From: Actinomadura alba
GTDB taxonomy: Bacteria; Actinomycetota; Actinomycetes; Streptosporangiales; Streptosporangiaceae
Assembly (NCBI RefSeq): GCF_014323705.1
Contig: NZ_JABVEC010000015.1
Span: forward strand, 1-64,000
DNA length: 64,000 nt
Direction of reading: 5' to 3'
The first letter of the stretch is position 1, and every line of letters begins with the position of its first letter. The position numbers and the translations under genes were made by a program. Below, piece after piece: positions 1-8,847 of the stretch. The notes under the pieces were generated by a model, which made no database searches, had not been told where the DNA came from, and saw only the letters and a list, made by a program, of their open reading frames with translations.

Positions 1-63
1 TGCCCCGACACGCCACGACTCAACGAAACGGCCGCGTATAGGTGCGCATGGCGTATGGGTGGG

Positions 64-1491
64 TCAGTAGCCTCGGGCGCGGCGGGCGGCGGGACGGGCG
101 CCTCGACCGGATCCGCCGTGCCCGACCCGCTGGAAGGCGCGTACGAACTCGCCGCCGAGGTTGACCCCGGCGCCCAGCGCCAGGGCGACGGACATGGCGC
201 TGATCAGGCTGAGCACGCCCGTCGTGGCGGCGCCGGTATTGAGCTCGATCATGCCTTGGTAGAGCAGCGTCCCCGGCAGGAGCGGCGCGATGGCCGGCAC
301 GACGTAGGGCAGCGCAGCCGCCCGGCGGCGGCGTGCCACGAGGTTGCCGAGCAGGCCCACGAGCACCGCGGCCAGCGCCGAGGCGAGCACCGGTGGCAGC
401 TCCGCGCGCAGGATCAGCACGTACAGGACCCAGATCAGGGCGCCCGCCAGGGCGGCGGGAACCAGCACGTCGCGGGGCACGGCCAGGGCGACGGCGAACG
501 TCAGCGACACGGCCGCGGCCGCGAGGACCGCCACCGGTCGCAGCGTCAGGGGAGCGGCCGGCAGATCGTTGACGTCGATCGCCACGCCGAGCCGGACCGC
601 GAGGTAGACGGACACGCCGAGACCGGCGACGATCGCGGCGACGATGAAGAACACCTCGAGCAGCCGGGCGGCGGCGCTCACCAGGTCGCCGGTGATGCCG
701 TCCTGAATGCTCGCCACCAGCGGCCGCCCGGGCAACAGCGCGACGATGGAGCCGGTGACGATGGTCGACGCCTGGCCGGACGCGCCTGCCGCGATCACCA
801 GCGCCGCGCTCGTGGTGCCGATGGCCGCGGCCAGGGTGAGCTGGAAGAATTCCGCGATACCGCGTTTGGCCAGCGCGGCCGCGGTCCGGTCGCCGAGCAC
901 CGTCGCGATGAAGGCGGTTCCGGCGACGAGCGGGCCACCGCCGGCGAGCACACCGGCCGAGGCGGCGATCAGGCCCAGGGCCACGACAAGCAGCCACTGC
1001 GGATACGGTCCGCGGCGGCGCTTGATCTCCCTGACCCGCTCGAGGGCCTCGTCGAGATCGATCAGGCCGATCGAGGCGTCATGGACGAGCCGGTTCAGCT
1101 CCACGAGTCGCCAGTACGCCGGAGTACGCCGGCGGATCGACCGCGCTCCCGTCACCGGAGGAGCGCCGTTGCCGGGATGCGCCGAGACCAGGATGCCGGT
1201 GAAGGTGACCTGGACCTCGCAACGCGGCAGCTCGTAGGCCACCGCGAGGCTCAGCATCGCCTCGTTGACACGTTCGGTCGGCTCACCACTCGCCAGGAGC
1301 AGTTCCCCGACGCGCAGGACGAGATCGATCGAACGGTAGGAGATGATCTCGCCGGGCTCCGGCTCGGGCGGCGCGTCGGACGGCGCTCCGCTCATCAGGG
1401 CACGCCAGGTTCGTCGCAGTCGCTCCGTAGCCGCCACTATGCCCCTACCTGACCCCACATCAGCCGATATCCCGCGCAGGGTACCCGGCAC
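64..1491 (-). CDS. ThrE-family threonine/serine exporter-like membrane protein
   Basis: 475-residue protein of the ThrE/DUF1212 family. Known members export L-threonine and L-serine across the plasma membrane. The N-terminal soluble part (about 48-160) carries the family-type motif ASGEPTERVNEAM at 67-79. It is followed by about ten hydrophobic segments from about 165 to the C terminus, arranged as two half-domains as usual for the full-length family. The last 20 residues are Gly/Arg-rich and basic, probably cytoplasmic. An internal ATG at residue 33 is an alternative start, because the first 32 residues are not family-like. It is followed on the same strand by nothing recognisable before the window edge. 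Family assignment is firm; the substrate is inferred. Confidence 0.85.
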   Translation of the reverse strand: MPGTLRGISADVGSGRGIVAATERLRRTWRALMSGAPSDAPPEPEPGEIISYRSIDLVLRVGELLLASGEPTERVNEAMLSLAVAYELPRCEVQVTFTGILVSAHPGNGAPPVTGARSIRRRTPAYWRLVELNRLVHDASIGLIDLDEALERVREIKRRRGPYPQWLLVVALGLIAASAGVLAGGGPLVAGTAFIATVLGDRTAAALAKRGIAEFFQLTLAAAIGTTSAALVIAAGASGQASTIVTGSIVALLPGRPLVASIQDGITGDLVSAAARLLEVFFIVAAIVAGLGVSVYLAVRLGVAIDVNDLPAAPLTLRPVAVLAAAAVSLTFAVALAVPRDVLVPAALAGALIWVLYVLILRAELPPVLASALAAVLVGLLGNLVARRRRAAALPYVVPAIAPLLPGTLLYQGMIELNTGAATTGVLSLISAMSVALALGAGVNLGGEFVRAFQRVGHGGSGRGARPAARRARGY

Positions 1492-1567
1492 GGTACCGGC
1501 CCGGGAAGTTCGAGATCACTGGGTTTTCCGACCATGGCGCATGGGGACGTCCGGGGTCGGTTCTCCG

Positions 1568-2992
1568 TCAGGGGGCCGCCACGACCCCCGGCCGCCGCTC
1601 GCCGTACCGGGTGGCCTGCTCGAACGCGTGCCCAGCCCGCAGGACGTCGAAGTCGGCCCGGTGCGGACCGACGATCTGCAGGCCCACCGGCAGCCCGTCC
1701 GCGGTGAACCCGGCGGGCACCGACAGCGCCGGGCAGCCGGTCGCGGAGATGAAGTAGGCCGAGCGCATCCAGTCCAGGTAGTTGGGCGTGGGTTCGCCGG
1801 CCACCTCGGTGGGGTATTCCAGCTCGACGTCGAACGGGGGGACCTGACTGACCGGAAGCAGCAGCAGGTCGTAACGTTCGAAGAATTCGCGTACCCGGTG
1901 ATAGAGCCGGGTGTGCAGCGTCTCGGCGGTGGCGAGATCGCGTCCGGTGAGAGCCCGCCCGGCCTCGATGTTCCGGGCCAGTGAGGGCTTGATGCGTTCG
2001 CGTTCGCGGTCGAGGAGCGGGCCCATGATCATCTCGAACTGCCATGCGCGCAGCGTGCGGAAGACCTCCTCTGCGCCGGACAGGTCGGGGCAGTCCTGGT
2101 CGACGACGCAGCCCAGATCGGTGAACACCTTGACCGCGGGTTCGAGCGCCCGGGTCACGGCCGGATCGACCGGAACGGTGCCGCCCAGATCCGCCGACCA
2201 GGCCACCCGCAAACCGGAGAGGTCGCGCTCCAGCGGCCGGCCGAACGACGAGCCCGGCTCCTCCAGTGCGATGGGCGAGCGCGGGTCCGGACCGGCCAGC
2301 ACCGACAACAGCAGCGCGGCGTCGGCGACGGTGCGAGCCAGCGGGCCCTGCACGGACATGGTCGACCATCCCGCCTGCTCCGGCCAGGTCGGGACCCGTC
2401 CGGGCGAGGGGCGGAACCCGACGACGTTGCAGAACGAGGCCGGATTGCGCAGCGAACCGCCCATGTCGCTGCCATCGGCCAGCGGATGCATGCCGCAGGC
2501 GAGCGCGGCGGCCGCGCCACCGCTGCTCCCGCCCGCGGACCGGGTCAGGTCATAGGGGTTGCGGGTCGCGCCGAAGAGCGGGTTGAAGGTGTTCGAGCCC
2601 GCCGCGAACTCCGGCACGTTGGTCTTGCCGAGTGTGATGACCCCGGCGGCGCGCATCCGTTCGATGATCAGTTCATCGCGTTCGGGCACGTTGCCGGCCA
2701 GCAGCGGAGAGCCGTACGTCGTGCGTATCCCGGCGGTGTCGTGGGTGTCCTTGTGCGCGACCGGCAGCCCGTGCAACGGCCCCACCTCGGCGCCGGAGGC
2801 GAGCCGTTCATCGGCGGCGCGGGCTCGCTCCAGTGCCGGCTCGGCGGTGAGGGTCACGATGGCGTTGACCCGCGGGTTGACCCGCTCGATCTGCGCCAGA
2901 TGCGCCTCGACGACCTCGCGGGCCGAAACCTCGCGGGTGCGCAGGCGGCGCGCAAGGTCCCGGGCCGACGAGAAGCAGATCTCTGTGGACAA
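1568..2992 (-). CDS. Amidase signature (AS) family amidase
   Basis: Hydrolase of the amidase-signature family, 474 residues when started at TTG 2992. That start is chosen because GGAGGG lies just upstream and the codons beyond it are low-complexity. The Ser-cisSer-Lys triad is visible: Lys81 in VAHKDTHD, the cis-Ser in GGSSGG (about 157), and the nucleophile Ser180 in GSDMGGSLRNP. The family hydrolyses carboxamides; the substrate cannot be told, and many such enzymes are annotated simply as amidases. It is transcribed divergently from the DUF4132 array, 91 bases from the first array-type promoter motif, and shows no obvious functional link to it. Confidence 0.9.
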   Translation of the reverse strand: MSTEICFSSARDLARRLRTREVSAREVVEAHLAQIERVNPRVNAIVTLTAEPALERARAADERLASGAEVGPLHGLPVAHKDTHDTAGIRTTYGSPLLAGNVPERDELIIERMRAAGVITLGKTNVPEFAAGSNTFNPLFGATRNPYDLTRSAGGSSGGAAAALACGMHPLADGSDMGGSLRNPASFCNVVGFRPSPGRVPTWPEQAGWSTMSVQGPLARTVADAALLLSVLAGPDPRSPIALEEPGSSFGRPLERDLSGLRVAWSADLGGTVPVDPAVTRALEPAVKVFTDLGCVVDQDCPDLSGAEEVFRTLRAWQFEMIMGPLLDRERERIKPSLARNIEAGRALTGRDLATAETLHTRLYHRVREFFERYDLLLLPVSQVPPFDVELEYPTEVAGEPTPNYLDWMRSAYFISATGCPALSVPAGFTADGLPVGLQIVGPHRADFDVLRAGHAFEQATRYGERRPGVVAAP

Positions 2993-3051
2993 CGCAGTCC
3001 CTCCTGAAGGAGCCTCTGGCGGCCATTGTGCCCGGTGCCGTGTCGAGCGGG

Positions 3052-3086
3052 TTCGTCGTCTCCCTCCATTACGGTGCGGCGGCATG
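3052..3086 (+). promoter_or_regulatory. Repeated DUF4132-type promoter motif, copy 1 (in front of remnant)
   Basis: TTCGTCGT, 10 bases, then TACGGTGCGGCGGC directly followed by ATG 3084. The same block recurs at 3163 and 9889 with identical spacing. TACGGT fits a TANNNT -10 hexamer placed 8 bases before the ATG, and there is no Shine-Dalgarno sequence, so a leaderless transcript is likely. The conserved 5' block lies too close for a standard sigma-70 -35 and may be read by another sigma factor or an activator. Confidence 0.5.
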
Positions 3087-3152
3087 AGCGATCAGCGGTT
3101 CTCGCCGGTCGGCCCCGCCACGTCGCTGCCGGCTGAGGGGCGAAAGTCCTGA
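3084..3152 (+). pseudogene. Probable remnant of a DUF4132 gene (22-codon ORF)
   Basis: A 22-codon ORF beginning M-S-D-Q, directly under the same promoter block that precedes the full DUF4132 genes at 3195 (M-V-D-Q) and 9921 (M-T-D-R). All three share GATC after the second codon. The ORF ends TSLPAEGRKS-stop, loosely like the TELAESAV-stop end of full copies. It is therefore best explained as a copy whose interior was deleted. A leader peptide is the alternative. Homology over so few residues is suggestive only. Confidence 0.35.
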
Positions 3153-3162
3153 AGCCGGCGGT

Positions 3163-3197
3163 TTTGTCGTCTGGCTGCCCTACGGTGTGGCGACATG
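3163..3197 (+). promoter_or_regulatory. Repeated DUF4132-type promoter motif, copy 2
   Basis: TTTGTCGT, 10 bases, TACGGTGTGGCGAC, then ATG 3195. It matches the motif at 9889 in 8/8 of the first block and 13/14 of the second, while the 10-base spacer is not conserved. It has the layout of a leaderless promoter (TANNNT eight bases before the start codon). It probably drives the whole operon from 3195. Confidence 0.55.
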
Positions 3198-5471
3198 GTT
3201 GATCAACTCGCTCCGCTGTCGGATGAGAACACTCTGGTGATTCCGAAGGGCTGGCGGCGGCGCCTGCATCCGCGCCGGGGTGGAGTTCCCGGTCCGAAGA
3301 TCACGATCGGTGGTGCCGCGGGCGAGGCGCTGCGTTCGCTGGAGGAGGACGGCCGGGCCGAGGCCGAACATCTCATCGCCGACCCGGGCTGCGACCGGGA
3401 ACTGGCCGAGAGCACCCGCAGGCACCTGGCGGGCGACGCCGACCCGCGAGGTGCGGCGCTGCTCGCGGCCGTCATGATCGGGCGTAGCCGGATCGCCACC
3501 TCTGAGGAGCACGAGCGGTTCGTGGACGGCTGGGTCGCCGTCCACGGGCCGGCGTTCGCCGCCTGCGCGTTCACGGAGCTTTGCGACATCGACGTCAAGC
3601 CGGGTCAGGTCCTGGACATCTATCGGATGCCCCCGGCCGCCCGCCGGCTCAGGGCACTGCTGGCCGCCATCGGAGATCAGGAGTATCAGGAGGCCGTGGA
3701 CCGCCTGGCGGAGCGCCGGGGGACGCCCATGAAGAGGTTCATCACCGCCTACCTTGTGCCGACCAGGCTGGACTGGGTGGACGAGTGCTGCGCCGCGCCC
3801 GACTGCTACCCGCGGCAGATGATGCTGTGCACGCTCGGGTCGGCCGGGCAACTCGAGCTGGTCGGTGGGTGGGCGAACCTGACCTACCCCGACTGCTATC
3901 TGGAGAATCTCGCGACGATGGCCGAGGGCGTCGGCCCCGCCATCGCGCCGTTGCTGGCCGAGGCGATGGACCGGCTGGATCCCGATCCCGAGCGGCGCAG
4001 GGCGCTCCTCGACGTGCTCTCCGCGCTGCCGTCCGACGAGGCGTTCGAGCTGCTGTTGGAACGGGTCGACCGGCCGCATTTCCGGGCCGCCCTGCTGGAG
4101 GCGATGAGTCGTTACCCGGTACGGGCGATCCGGCTGCTCGCACAGGCCGACGGCGCCACGGCCGCCGAGCTGCTGAACGAGCATCTGAGCGCCAACGCCG
4201 AGCTCCTCGTGGCCGTTGTCGCGGACCTCCCGGCCGAGGTCCAGGAGGTGATCGAACGGATCACGGCCGCCGTGGAACGCGTCCCCGAGGCGTCGGCCGA
4301 GGCCCTGCCCCCGCTGCTGGTCGACCCGCCGTGGGCGCGGGAGAAGCCGAAGACGAAGCCGGTCGTCATCAAAGGACTGACGCCTGCCACCGGGCCGAGC
4401 ATGGCCTGGGAACCGGGCGAGCGGGAGAGATGGCTGCACACGGGCCTCTTCTACCCTGCGCGCTGGCCGATGGACGAGCCGTTGGAATCAGGCCGTCACT
4501 GGGAGAGCCCTCCGACCTACGACAAGGACCCGGGCTGGGCGCGGCGGATCGAGGATCTCCGGTCCGGTCGGCTTCTCGGATACGACGAGGTCCCGATCAT
4601 CACACTGGGACCCGAGCAGCTGATCCGCCCGCTGCTGGCGGACTGGCGGCCGAGAGGCTGGAACAGCTCCGACGGCACCTGCCGTCCCGAGGAATGGATG
4701 CGGCACGTCGTGGCGCGCTACGAGCTGGACGCGCTCCCGGTCGCCGTGCAATTCGCCACGTCGAACGCGGCCCGCTTCGGATCGCTGCTGCTGCCGTACC
4801 TGGACGCCCAGGTGGCCGCGCTCGCCGCCGACTGGCTACTGCGGGTCAAGACGGCCCGGGAGATCGCGACCGTGTGGTTCGGGATGCACGGGGCCGCGGC
4901 CGTGCCATTTCTGCTGCCCGCGGCGCTCGGCAGGCTGGGGACACAGCGGCGGGGCGCCGAATACGCGTTGCACTTCCTCGCGTCCGAACTCGGCGGTGAC
5001 GCCGTCATCGAGGCCGCACGGGCTCATGGTGACGATGCGGTCGCCGCCATCGAGGCGCTTCTGGCGGCGGATCCGCGGGACCTCGTTCCGCGCAAGGTGC
5101 CCAAGGTCGGGGAGTGGGCCGCCCCGGGCGCGCTTTCGCAGGTGCTGCTACGCGGCCGTGAGCGGGCGCTGCCGGCCGGAGCGGTACGGCACCTGGTCAC
5201 GATGCTCGCGATGTCGACGCCCGAGGAGGTGGACCCCGGGATCGCGGTGGTCCGGGAGCTGTGCGACGGGGAGTCGCTCGCGGAGTTCGGCTGGGCGTTG
5301 TTCGAACGGTGGCGTGAGCGCGGAGAGACGGCCGGTGACGCCTGGGCGGTGACCGCGCTGGGCTGCGTCGGCGACGATGAGACGGCGCGGCGGCTGACGC
5401 CGATCATCAGGGCCTGGCCGGGTGAGGGCGGGCACGCCAAGGCGTCAGAGGCCTGGACGCGCTGGCGCTGA
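3195..5471 (+). CDS. DUF4132 protein copy A, N-terminal part (frameshifted)
   Basis: 758 residues equivalent to the first two thirds of the intact copy at 9921. They are Leu/Ala-rich helical repeats without a signal peptide or membrane segments, so the protein is probably cytoplasmic. Homology to copies B and C is continuous up to about base 5444. There the frame is lost by absence of one G (GCG-TCA where GCG-GTC would continue), and translation ends 9 codons later. The continuation lies in the -1 frame (5483-6544). DUF4132 proteins include E. coli YehI and MolR, whose biochemical role is unknown. The start at ATG 3195 has no Shine-Dalgarno but is preceded by a repeated promoter block. This is either a pseudogene, a split gene or a sequencing error. 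Confidence 0.75.
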   Translation: MVDQLAPLSDENTLVIPKGWRRRLHPRRGGVPGPKITIGGAAGEALRSLEEDGRAEAEHLIADPGCDRELAESTRRHLAGDADPRGAALLAAVMIGRSRIATSEEHERFVDGWVAVHGPAFAACAFTELCDIDVKPGQVLDIYRMPPAARRLRALLAAIGDQEYQEAVDRLAERRGTPMKRFITAYLVPTRLDWVDECCAAPDCYPRQMMLCTLGSAGQLELVGGWANLTYPDCYLENLATMAEGVGPAIAPLLAEAMDRLDPDPERRRALLDVLSALPSDEAFELLLERVDRPHFRAALLEAMSRYPVRAIRLLAQADGATAAELLNEHLSANAELLVAVVADLPAEVQEVIERITAAVERVPEASAEALPPLLVDPPWAREKPKTKPVVIKGLTPATGPSMAWEPGERERWLHTGLFYPARWPMDEPLESGRHWESPPTYDKDPGWARRIEDLRSGRLLGYDEVPIITLGPEQLIRPLLADWRPRGWNSSDGTCRPEEWMRHVVARYELDALPVAVQFATSNAARFGSLLLPYLDAQVAALAADWLLRVKTAREIATVWFGMHGAAAVPFLLPAALGRLGTQRRGAEYALHFLASELGGDAVIEAARAHGDDAVAAIEALLAADPRDLVPRKVPKVGEWAAPGALSQVLLRGRERALPAGAVRHLVTMLAMSTPEEVDPGIAVVRELCDGESLAEFGWALFERWRERGETAGDAWAVTALGCVGDDETARRLTPIIRAWPGEGGHAKASEAWTRWR

Positions 5472-5482
5472 TCGGGACCGAC

Positions 5483-6544
5483 GTGGCGTTGACGCAGCTG
5501 CACGGCATCGCGCAGAAGGTGAAGTTCAAGGCGCTCAAGCAGCGGGCGCAGGAGAAGATCGAGCAGGTCGCCGAAGCGCTGGGGTTGACGGGGGAGCAGC
5601 TGGGGGATCGCCTCGTCCCCGGGTTCGGGCTGGACGCCGACGGGAGCATGGTCCTCGACTACGGCCCGCGCCGCTTCATCGTGGGTTTCGACGAGCAGCT
5701 CAAGCCGTACGTGGCCGGCGAGGACGGCACGGGCCGCAAGGCCCTGCCGAAACCGGGGGCCAAGGACGACGCCGAGGCCGCGCCCGCCGCGTACCAGCGG
5801 TTCACCGAGCTGAAGAAGGACGTGCGCGCGATCGCCCCGATCCAGTTGCGGCGCATGGAGCTGGCCATGGCGACGGGCCGCCGGTGGACGCCCGCCGAGT
5901 TCCGGGAGTACCTCGTCGGCCATCCGCTGGTTTGGCACATCGTGCGGCGTCTGGTGTGGCTGGCCGAGGACGGTGGCAAGGCGACGGCGTTCCGCCTCGC
6001 CGAGGATCGCAGCTTCGCCGACATCGATGACGACGTGTTCACGCCGGCGGACTCGGCGCTGGTCGGCATCGCGCATCCGCTGCACCTGGGCGACGCGCTG
6101 GGGGCGTGGTCGGAGGTGTTCGCCGACTACGAGATCCTGCAGCCGTTCCCGCAGCTCGGCCGTGCGGTGCACGTCCTCACCGACGAGGAACGCACCAGCG
6201 GGCGGCTGGAGCGGTTCGAGGGGCTGAGCGTGCCGTTCGGCAAGGTGCTCGGGCTGGAGAAGCGCGGCTGGCGGCGGGGCGTGCCACTGGACAACGGCAC
6301 TGAGCGCTGGATCTCCCGCGAGGTCCCCGGCGGCCGGTACGTCGTGATCAACCTGGATCCGGGGATTCAGGTCGGTAACGTGGACATGGACCCCGAGCAG
6401 CGGCTCGAGCACATCTGGCTCGGCGACCAGCCGTATGACTACTTCCCGAGCCGCGTCAGCCCGTACGCGTTCGGGGAACTGGACCCGGTGACCGCCTCCG
6501 AGATCCTCACCGACCTCACCGAGCTGGCCGAGTCCGCCCGATGA
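5483..6544 (+). CDS. DUF4132 protein copy A, C-terminal part (DUF4132 domain)
   Basis: 353 codons carrying the DUF4132 domain itself, in the -1 frame relative to 3195-5471. Conserved landmarks shared with copies B and C include GIAQKVKFK, LDYGPRRF, VGFDEQLKPY, HPLVWHIVRRLVWL and YEILQPFPQLGR, and the tail ELDPVTASEIL. A GTG at 5483 lies 11 bases after the upstream stop, and another GTG (VKFK) lies at 5519. Either could allow separate translation, but no strong ribosome-binding site is seen. The stop overlaps the next start (ATGA at 6541), so copy B is translationally coupled to it. Confidence 0.75.
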   Translation: MALTQLHGIAQKVKFKALKQRAQEKIEQVAEALGLTGEQLGDRLVPGFGLDADGSMVLDYGPRRFIVGFDEQLKPYVAGEDGTGRKALPKPGAKDDAEAAPAAYQRFTELKKDVRAIAPIQLRRMELAMATGRRWTPAEFREYLVGHPLVWHIVRRLVWLAEDGGKATAFRLAEDRSFADIDDDVFTPADSALVGIAHPLHLGDALGAWSEVFADYEILQPFPQLGRAVHVLTDEERTSGRLERFEGLSVPFGKVLGLEKRGWRRGVPLDNGTERWISREVPGGRYVVINLDPGIQVGNVDMDPEQRLEHIWLGDQPYDYFPSRVSPYAFGELDPVTASEILTDLTELAESAR

Positions 6545-8847
6545 ATCGCGATGAGACCGCCCTGGTCATCCCGGACTCGTGGCGTGAGCGGTTGTACCCG
6601 CGGCGCGGCGGCGTTCCGGTCTCCGAGATCAAGATCAAGGATCTCGCCCCCGCGCGGGTGCGGAGGCGTGTCCAGACCATCCGTCCCTTCCTCGAGACGG
6701 TCCTCGATCACGAAGGCAGTGAGCGGGAGCTCGTCCGGCGGGCACGTGACCACTTGAGTGGTGAGGCGAATCCGCTCGGTGCCGCAGTGCTCCGCAAGAT
6801 CGACTCCAAGGCCACACAGCCCTGTCTCCCCTTGGAGAAGTGGGTGGACGCCTGGGTCGTCGAGCATGGGCTCGCCTTCGCCGCGTGTGCGTTCGCAGAG
6901 CTCGGTGGGATCACTGTCGACCTTGATCTGAGGCGAAAGGACTTCCCCCACCTCGTCAGGCACAGCGGATGGCACGGGGTGGTGGGGGCATCGGCCGGGC
7001 GGCGGCTGCGTGCTCTGCTGGCCGCCGCGAACGAGCGGGACTACGCGGAGGCGGTCGGCCGGTTGGCGGATCACCGGCGGACTCCGCTGCAGCGGATCGT
7101 GGTGTCGTTCCTGGTGCCGACCCGGCAGGACTGGGTGGCGGAATGCTGTGCCGAGCCGCCGCGCCGCGCCCAATATTCTGAAACGCACGACGCCACGATG
7201 CTCTGGTGTGCTCTGGGATCCGCCGAGCAGCTCGCGCGGCTCGGTGGGTGGGCGCGGTTGGCGAGGGGGGAACATTCCCTGGAGTTGCTCGCCACGGTGG
7301 CCGAGGGTGTGGGGCCGGCCATCGCACCGGTCCTGGCCGGTGCTTTCGACGAGGGGCTCAGCGAGGGAACTGGCCAGGTGCTCCTCGAAGTGCTCGGGGC
7401 GCTCCCTGGCGATGAGGCGTTCAGGCTCATGGCCACCCGGCTCGACAAGGCGTACGTCCTGCCCGCGATGCGGGCGATGGCACGGCGTTTCCCGGTGCGT
7501 GCGCTCCGCGTGTTGCCGTCAGTGGCGGCGAGCGGGTCGAAGTCGGCCGTCTTGGCGAAGGAGTTGCTGACCAGGCATCTGCTGGACGAGCCCGAGCTCA
7601 CCGCCGCGGTGGTTCCGAGGCTTCCCGACGTGGCGCGTACGGTCATCGAGGCAGTCCAGCGCGCCAGGGTCGCGGACGCTTCCGCGGACGCCCTTCCGCG
7701 GCTGCTGGTCGAGCCGCCGTGGACCCAAAAGCGCAAGGCGCACAAACCGCTTGTCATGCCCGGCGATCCGGCCGGCGTCGAGCGGGCCCTGAGGTGGACG
7801 CCGGGTGAGCGGGAGGAGTGGGCCAGGGCCGACGGCAGAGGCTATGTGGCCTCCGCGGACCGGTCGGAGCTGGAAAGGGACCTTGCGGCCTTCCAGAAGA
7901 GACCCTCCAACCAGTACGTGGCGTTCAAGCTGTTCAACCACGGCCCTGAGGATCTGGTCCGCCCGTTGCTCGCGGACTGGCGGCCCAGAAGCTGGTGGTT
8001 CGCCGTCGAGTGGATGAAGGCGCTCGTCGCCCGGTACGAGCTCGAGGCGCTGCCGCACGCGCTGGAGGCCGCCAGGACGCAGCCGGCCTCCCAGGGGAGC
8101 GTCCTGCTTCCGTTCCTGGACGCCGAGGTGGCCGCGCTGATGGCCGGCTGGCTGGCCCGGCTGAAGTCGGCACGGACGATCGCGATCGCGTGGTTCGACC
8201 GGCACGGCGTCGATGCGGCAAGGCTCTTGTTCCCCGCCGCGCTCGGCAAGCTCTCGAAGGAGCGCCGCCAGGCCGAGGGCGCACTGCGGCTCATCGCGGC
8301 GAAGGCCGGTGCCGAGAGGATCGTGGCGGCTGCGGCAGCGGCAGCGGCGAACGGAGAGGCGGCCGCGGGGGCGATCGAGGCGCTGCTGGCGACCGATCCG
8401 CTGGACATCCTCCCGGCCAGACCGCCGAAGGCGGCGGACTGGCTGGAGCCGGGCCTGATGCCCCAGGTGCTGCTGCGCGGTGGTGACCTGGCGCTGCCGG
8501 TCGCCGCGACCGAACATGTGATCACCACGCTGGCGATGTCGAAGCCCGGCGAGGCGTACGCGGGGGTCGAGGTCGTCCGGGAGTTGTGCGATCCGGAGTC
8601 GCTGGCCGAGTTCGCGTGGGTGGTGTTCCTGCAGTGGCGGGCCCATGGTGCTCCGGCCAAGGACGGGTGGGCGCTGACCCAGCTCGGCCTGCTGGGGGAC
8701 GATGAGACGGTGCGGCGGTTGACCCCGGTGATCCGGGCGTGGCCGGGGGAGGGGGGCCACAAGAAGGCGGTGGACGGGCTGGAGGTGCTGGCCGCCATTG
8801 GGACCGATGTGGCGTTGACGCATCGTACGGCATCTCGCAGAAGGTGA
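6541..8847 (+). CDS. DUF4132 protein copy B, N-terminal part (frameshifted)
   Basis: 768 codons, collinear with copies A and C. It begins directly at M-N-R-D-E-T-A-L-V-I-P and so lacks about six residues of the N terminus of the others. It starts by ATGA overlap with copy A and has no promoter block of its own. Homology runs to IGTDVALTH (about 8823). There one base is missing (CAT-CGT where CAT-CNG-TAC would continue), and a stop follows 8 codons later, so the DUF4132 domain is out of frame. A run GGGGGGC at 8751-8757 upstream could in principle slip, but slipping there would destroy the conserved HKKAVDGLEVLAAIG stretch, so programmed frameshifting at that run is unlikely. Confidence 0.75.
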   Translation: MNRDETALVIPDSWRERLYPRRGGVPVSEIKIKDLAPARVRRRVQTIRPFLETVLDHEGSERELVRRARDHLSGEANPLGAAVLRKIDSKATQPCLPLEKWVDAWVVEHGLAFAACAFAELGGITVDLDLRRKDFPHLVRHSGWHGVVGASAGRRLRALLAAANERDYAEAVGRLADHRRTPLQRIVVSFLVPTRQDWVAECCAEPPRRAQYSETHDATMLWCALGSAEQLARLGGWARLARGEHSLELLATVAEGVGPAIAPVLAGAFDEGLSEGTGQVLLEVLGALPGDEAFRLMATRLDKAYVLPAMRAMARRFPVRALRVLPSVAASGSKSAVLAKELLTRHLLDEPELTAAVVPRLPDVARTVIEAVQRARVADASADALPRLLVEPPWTQKRKAHKPLVMPGDPAGVERALRWTPGEREEWARADGRGYVASADRSELERDLAAFQKRPSNQYVAFKLFNHGPEDLVRPLLADWRPRSWWFAVEWMKALVARYELEALPHALEAARTQPASQGSVLLPFLDAEVAALMAGWLARLKSARTIAIAWFDRHGVDAARLLFPAALGKLSKERRQAEGALRLIAAKAGAERIVAAAAAAAANGEAAAGAIEALLATDPLDILPARPPKAADWLEPGLMPQVLLRGGDLALPVAATEHVITTLAMSKPGEAYAGVEVVRELCDPESLAEFAWVVFLQWRAHGAPAKDGWALTQLGLLGDDETVRRLTPVIRAWPGEGGHKKAVDGLEVLAAIGTDVALTHRTASRRR

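Noticed and set aside
55..1452. Plus-strand open frame opposite the ThrE-like gene
   Set aside because: Gln/Arg/His-rich antisense artefact; the minus strand has the membrane-protein hydrophobicity pattern and family motif.
8751..8757. GGGGGGC run as a programmed -1 frameshift site in DUF4132 copy B
   Set aside because: Slipping there would replace a stretch conserved in copy C (AVDGLEVLAAIG) with Gly-rich nonsense; the frame is really lost near 8824. Copies A and C lack the run.
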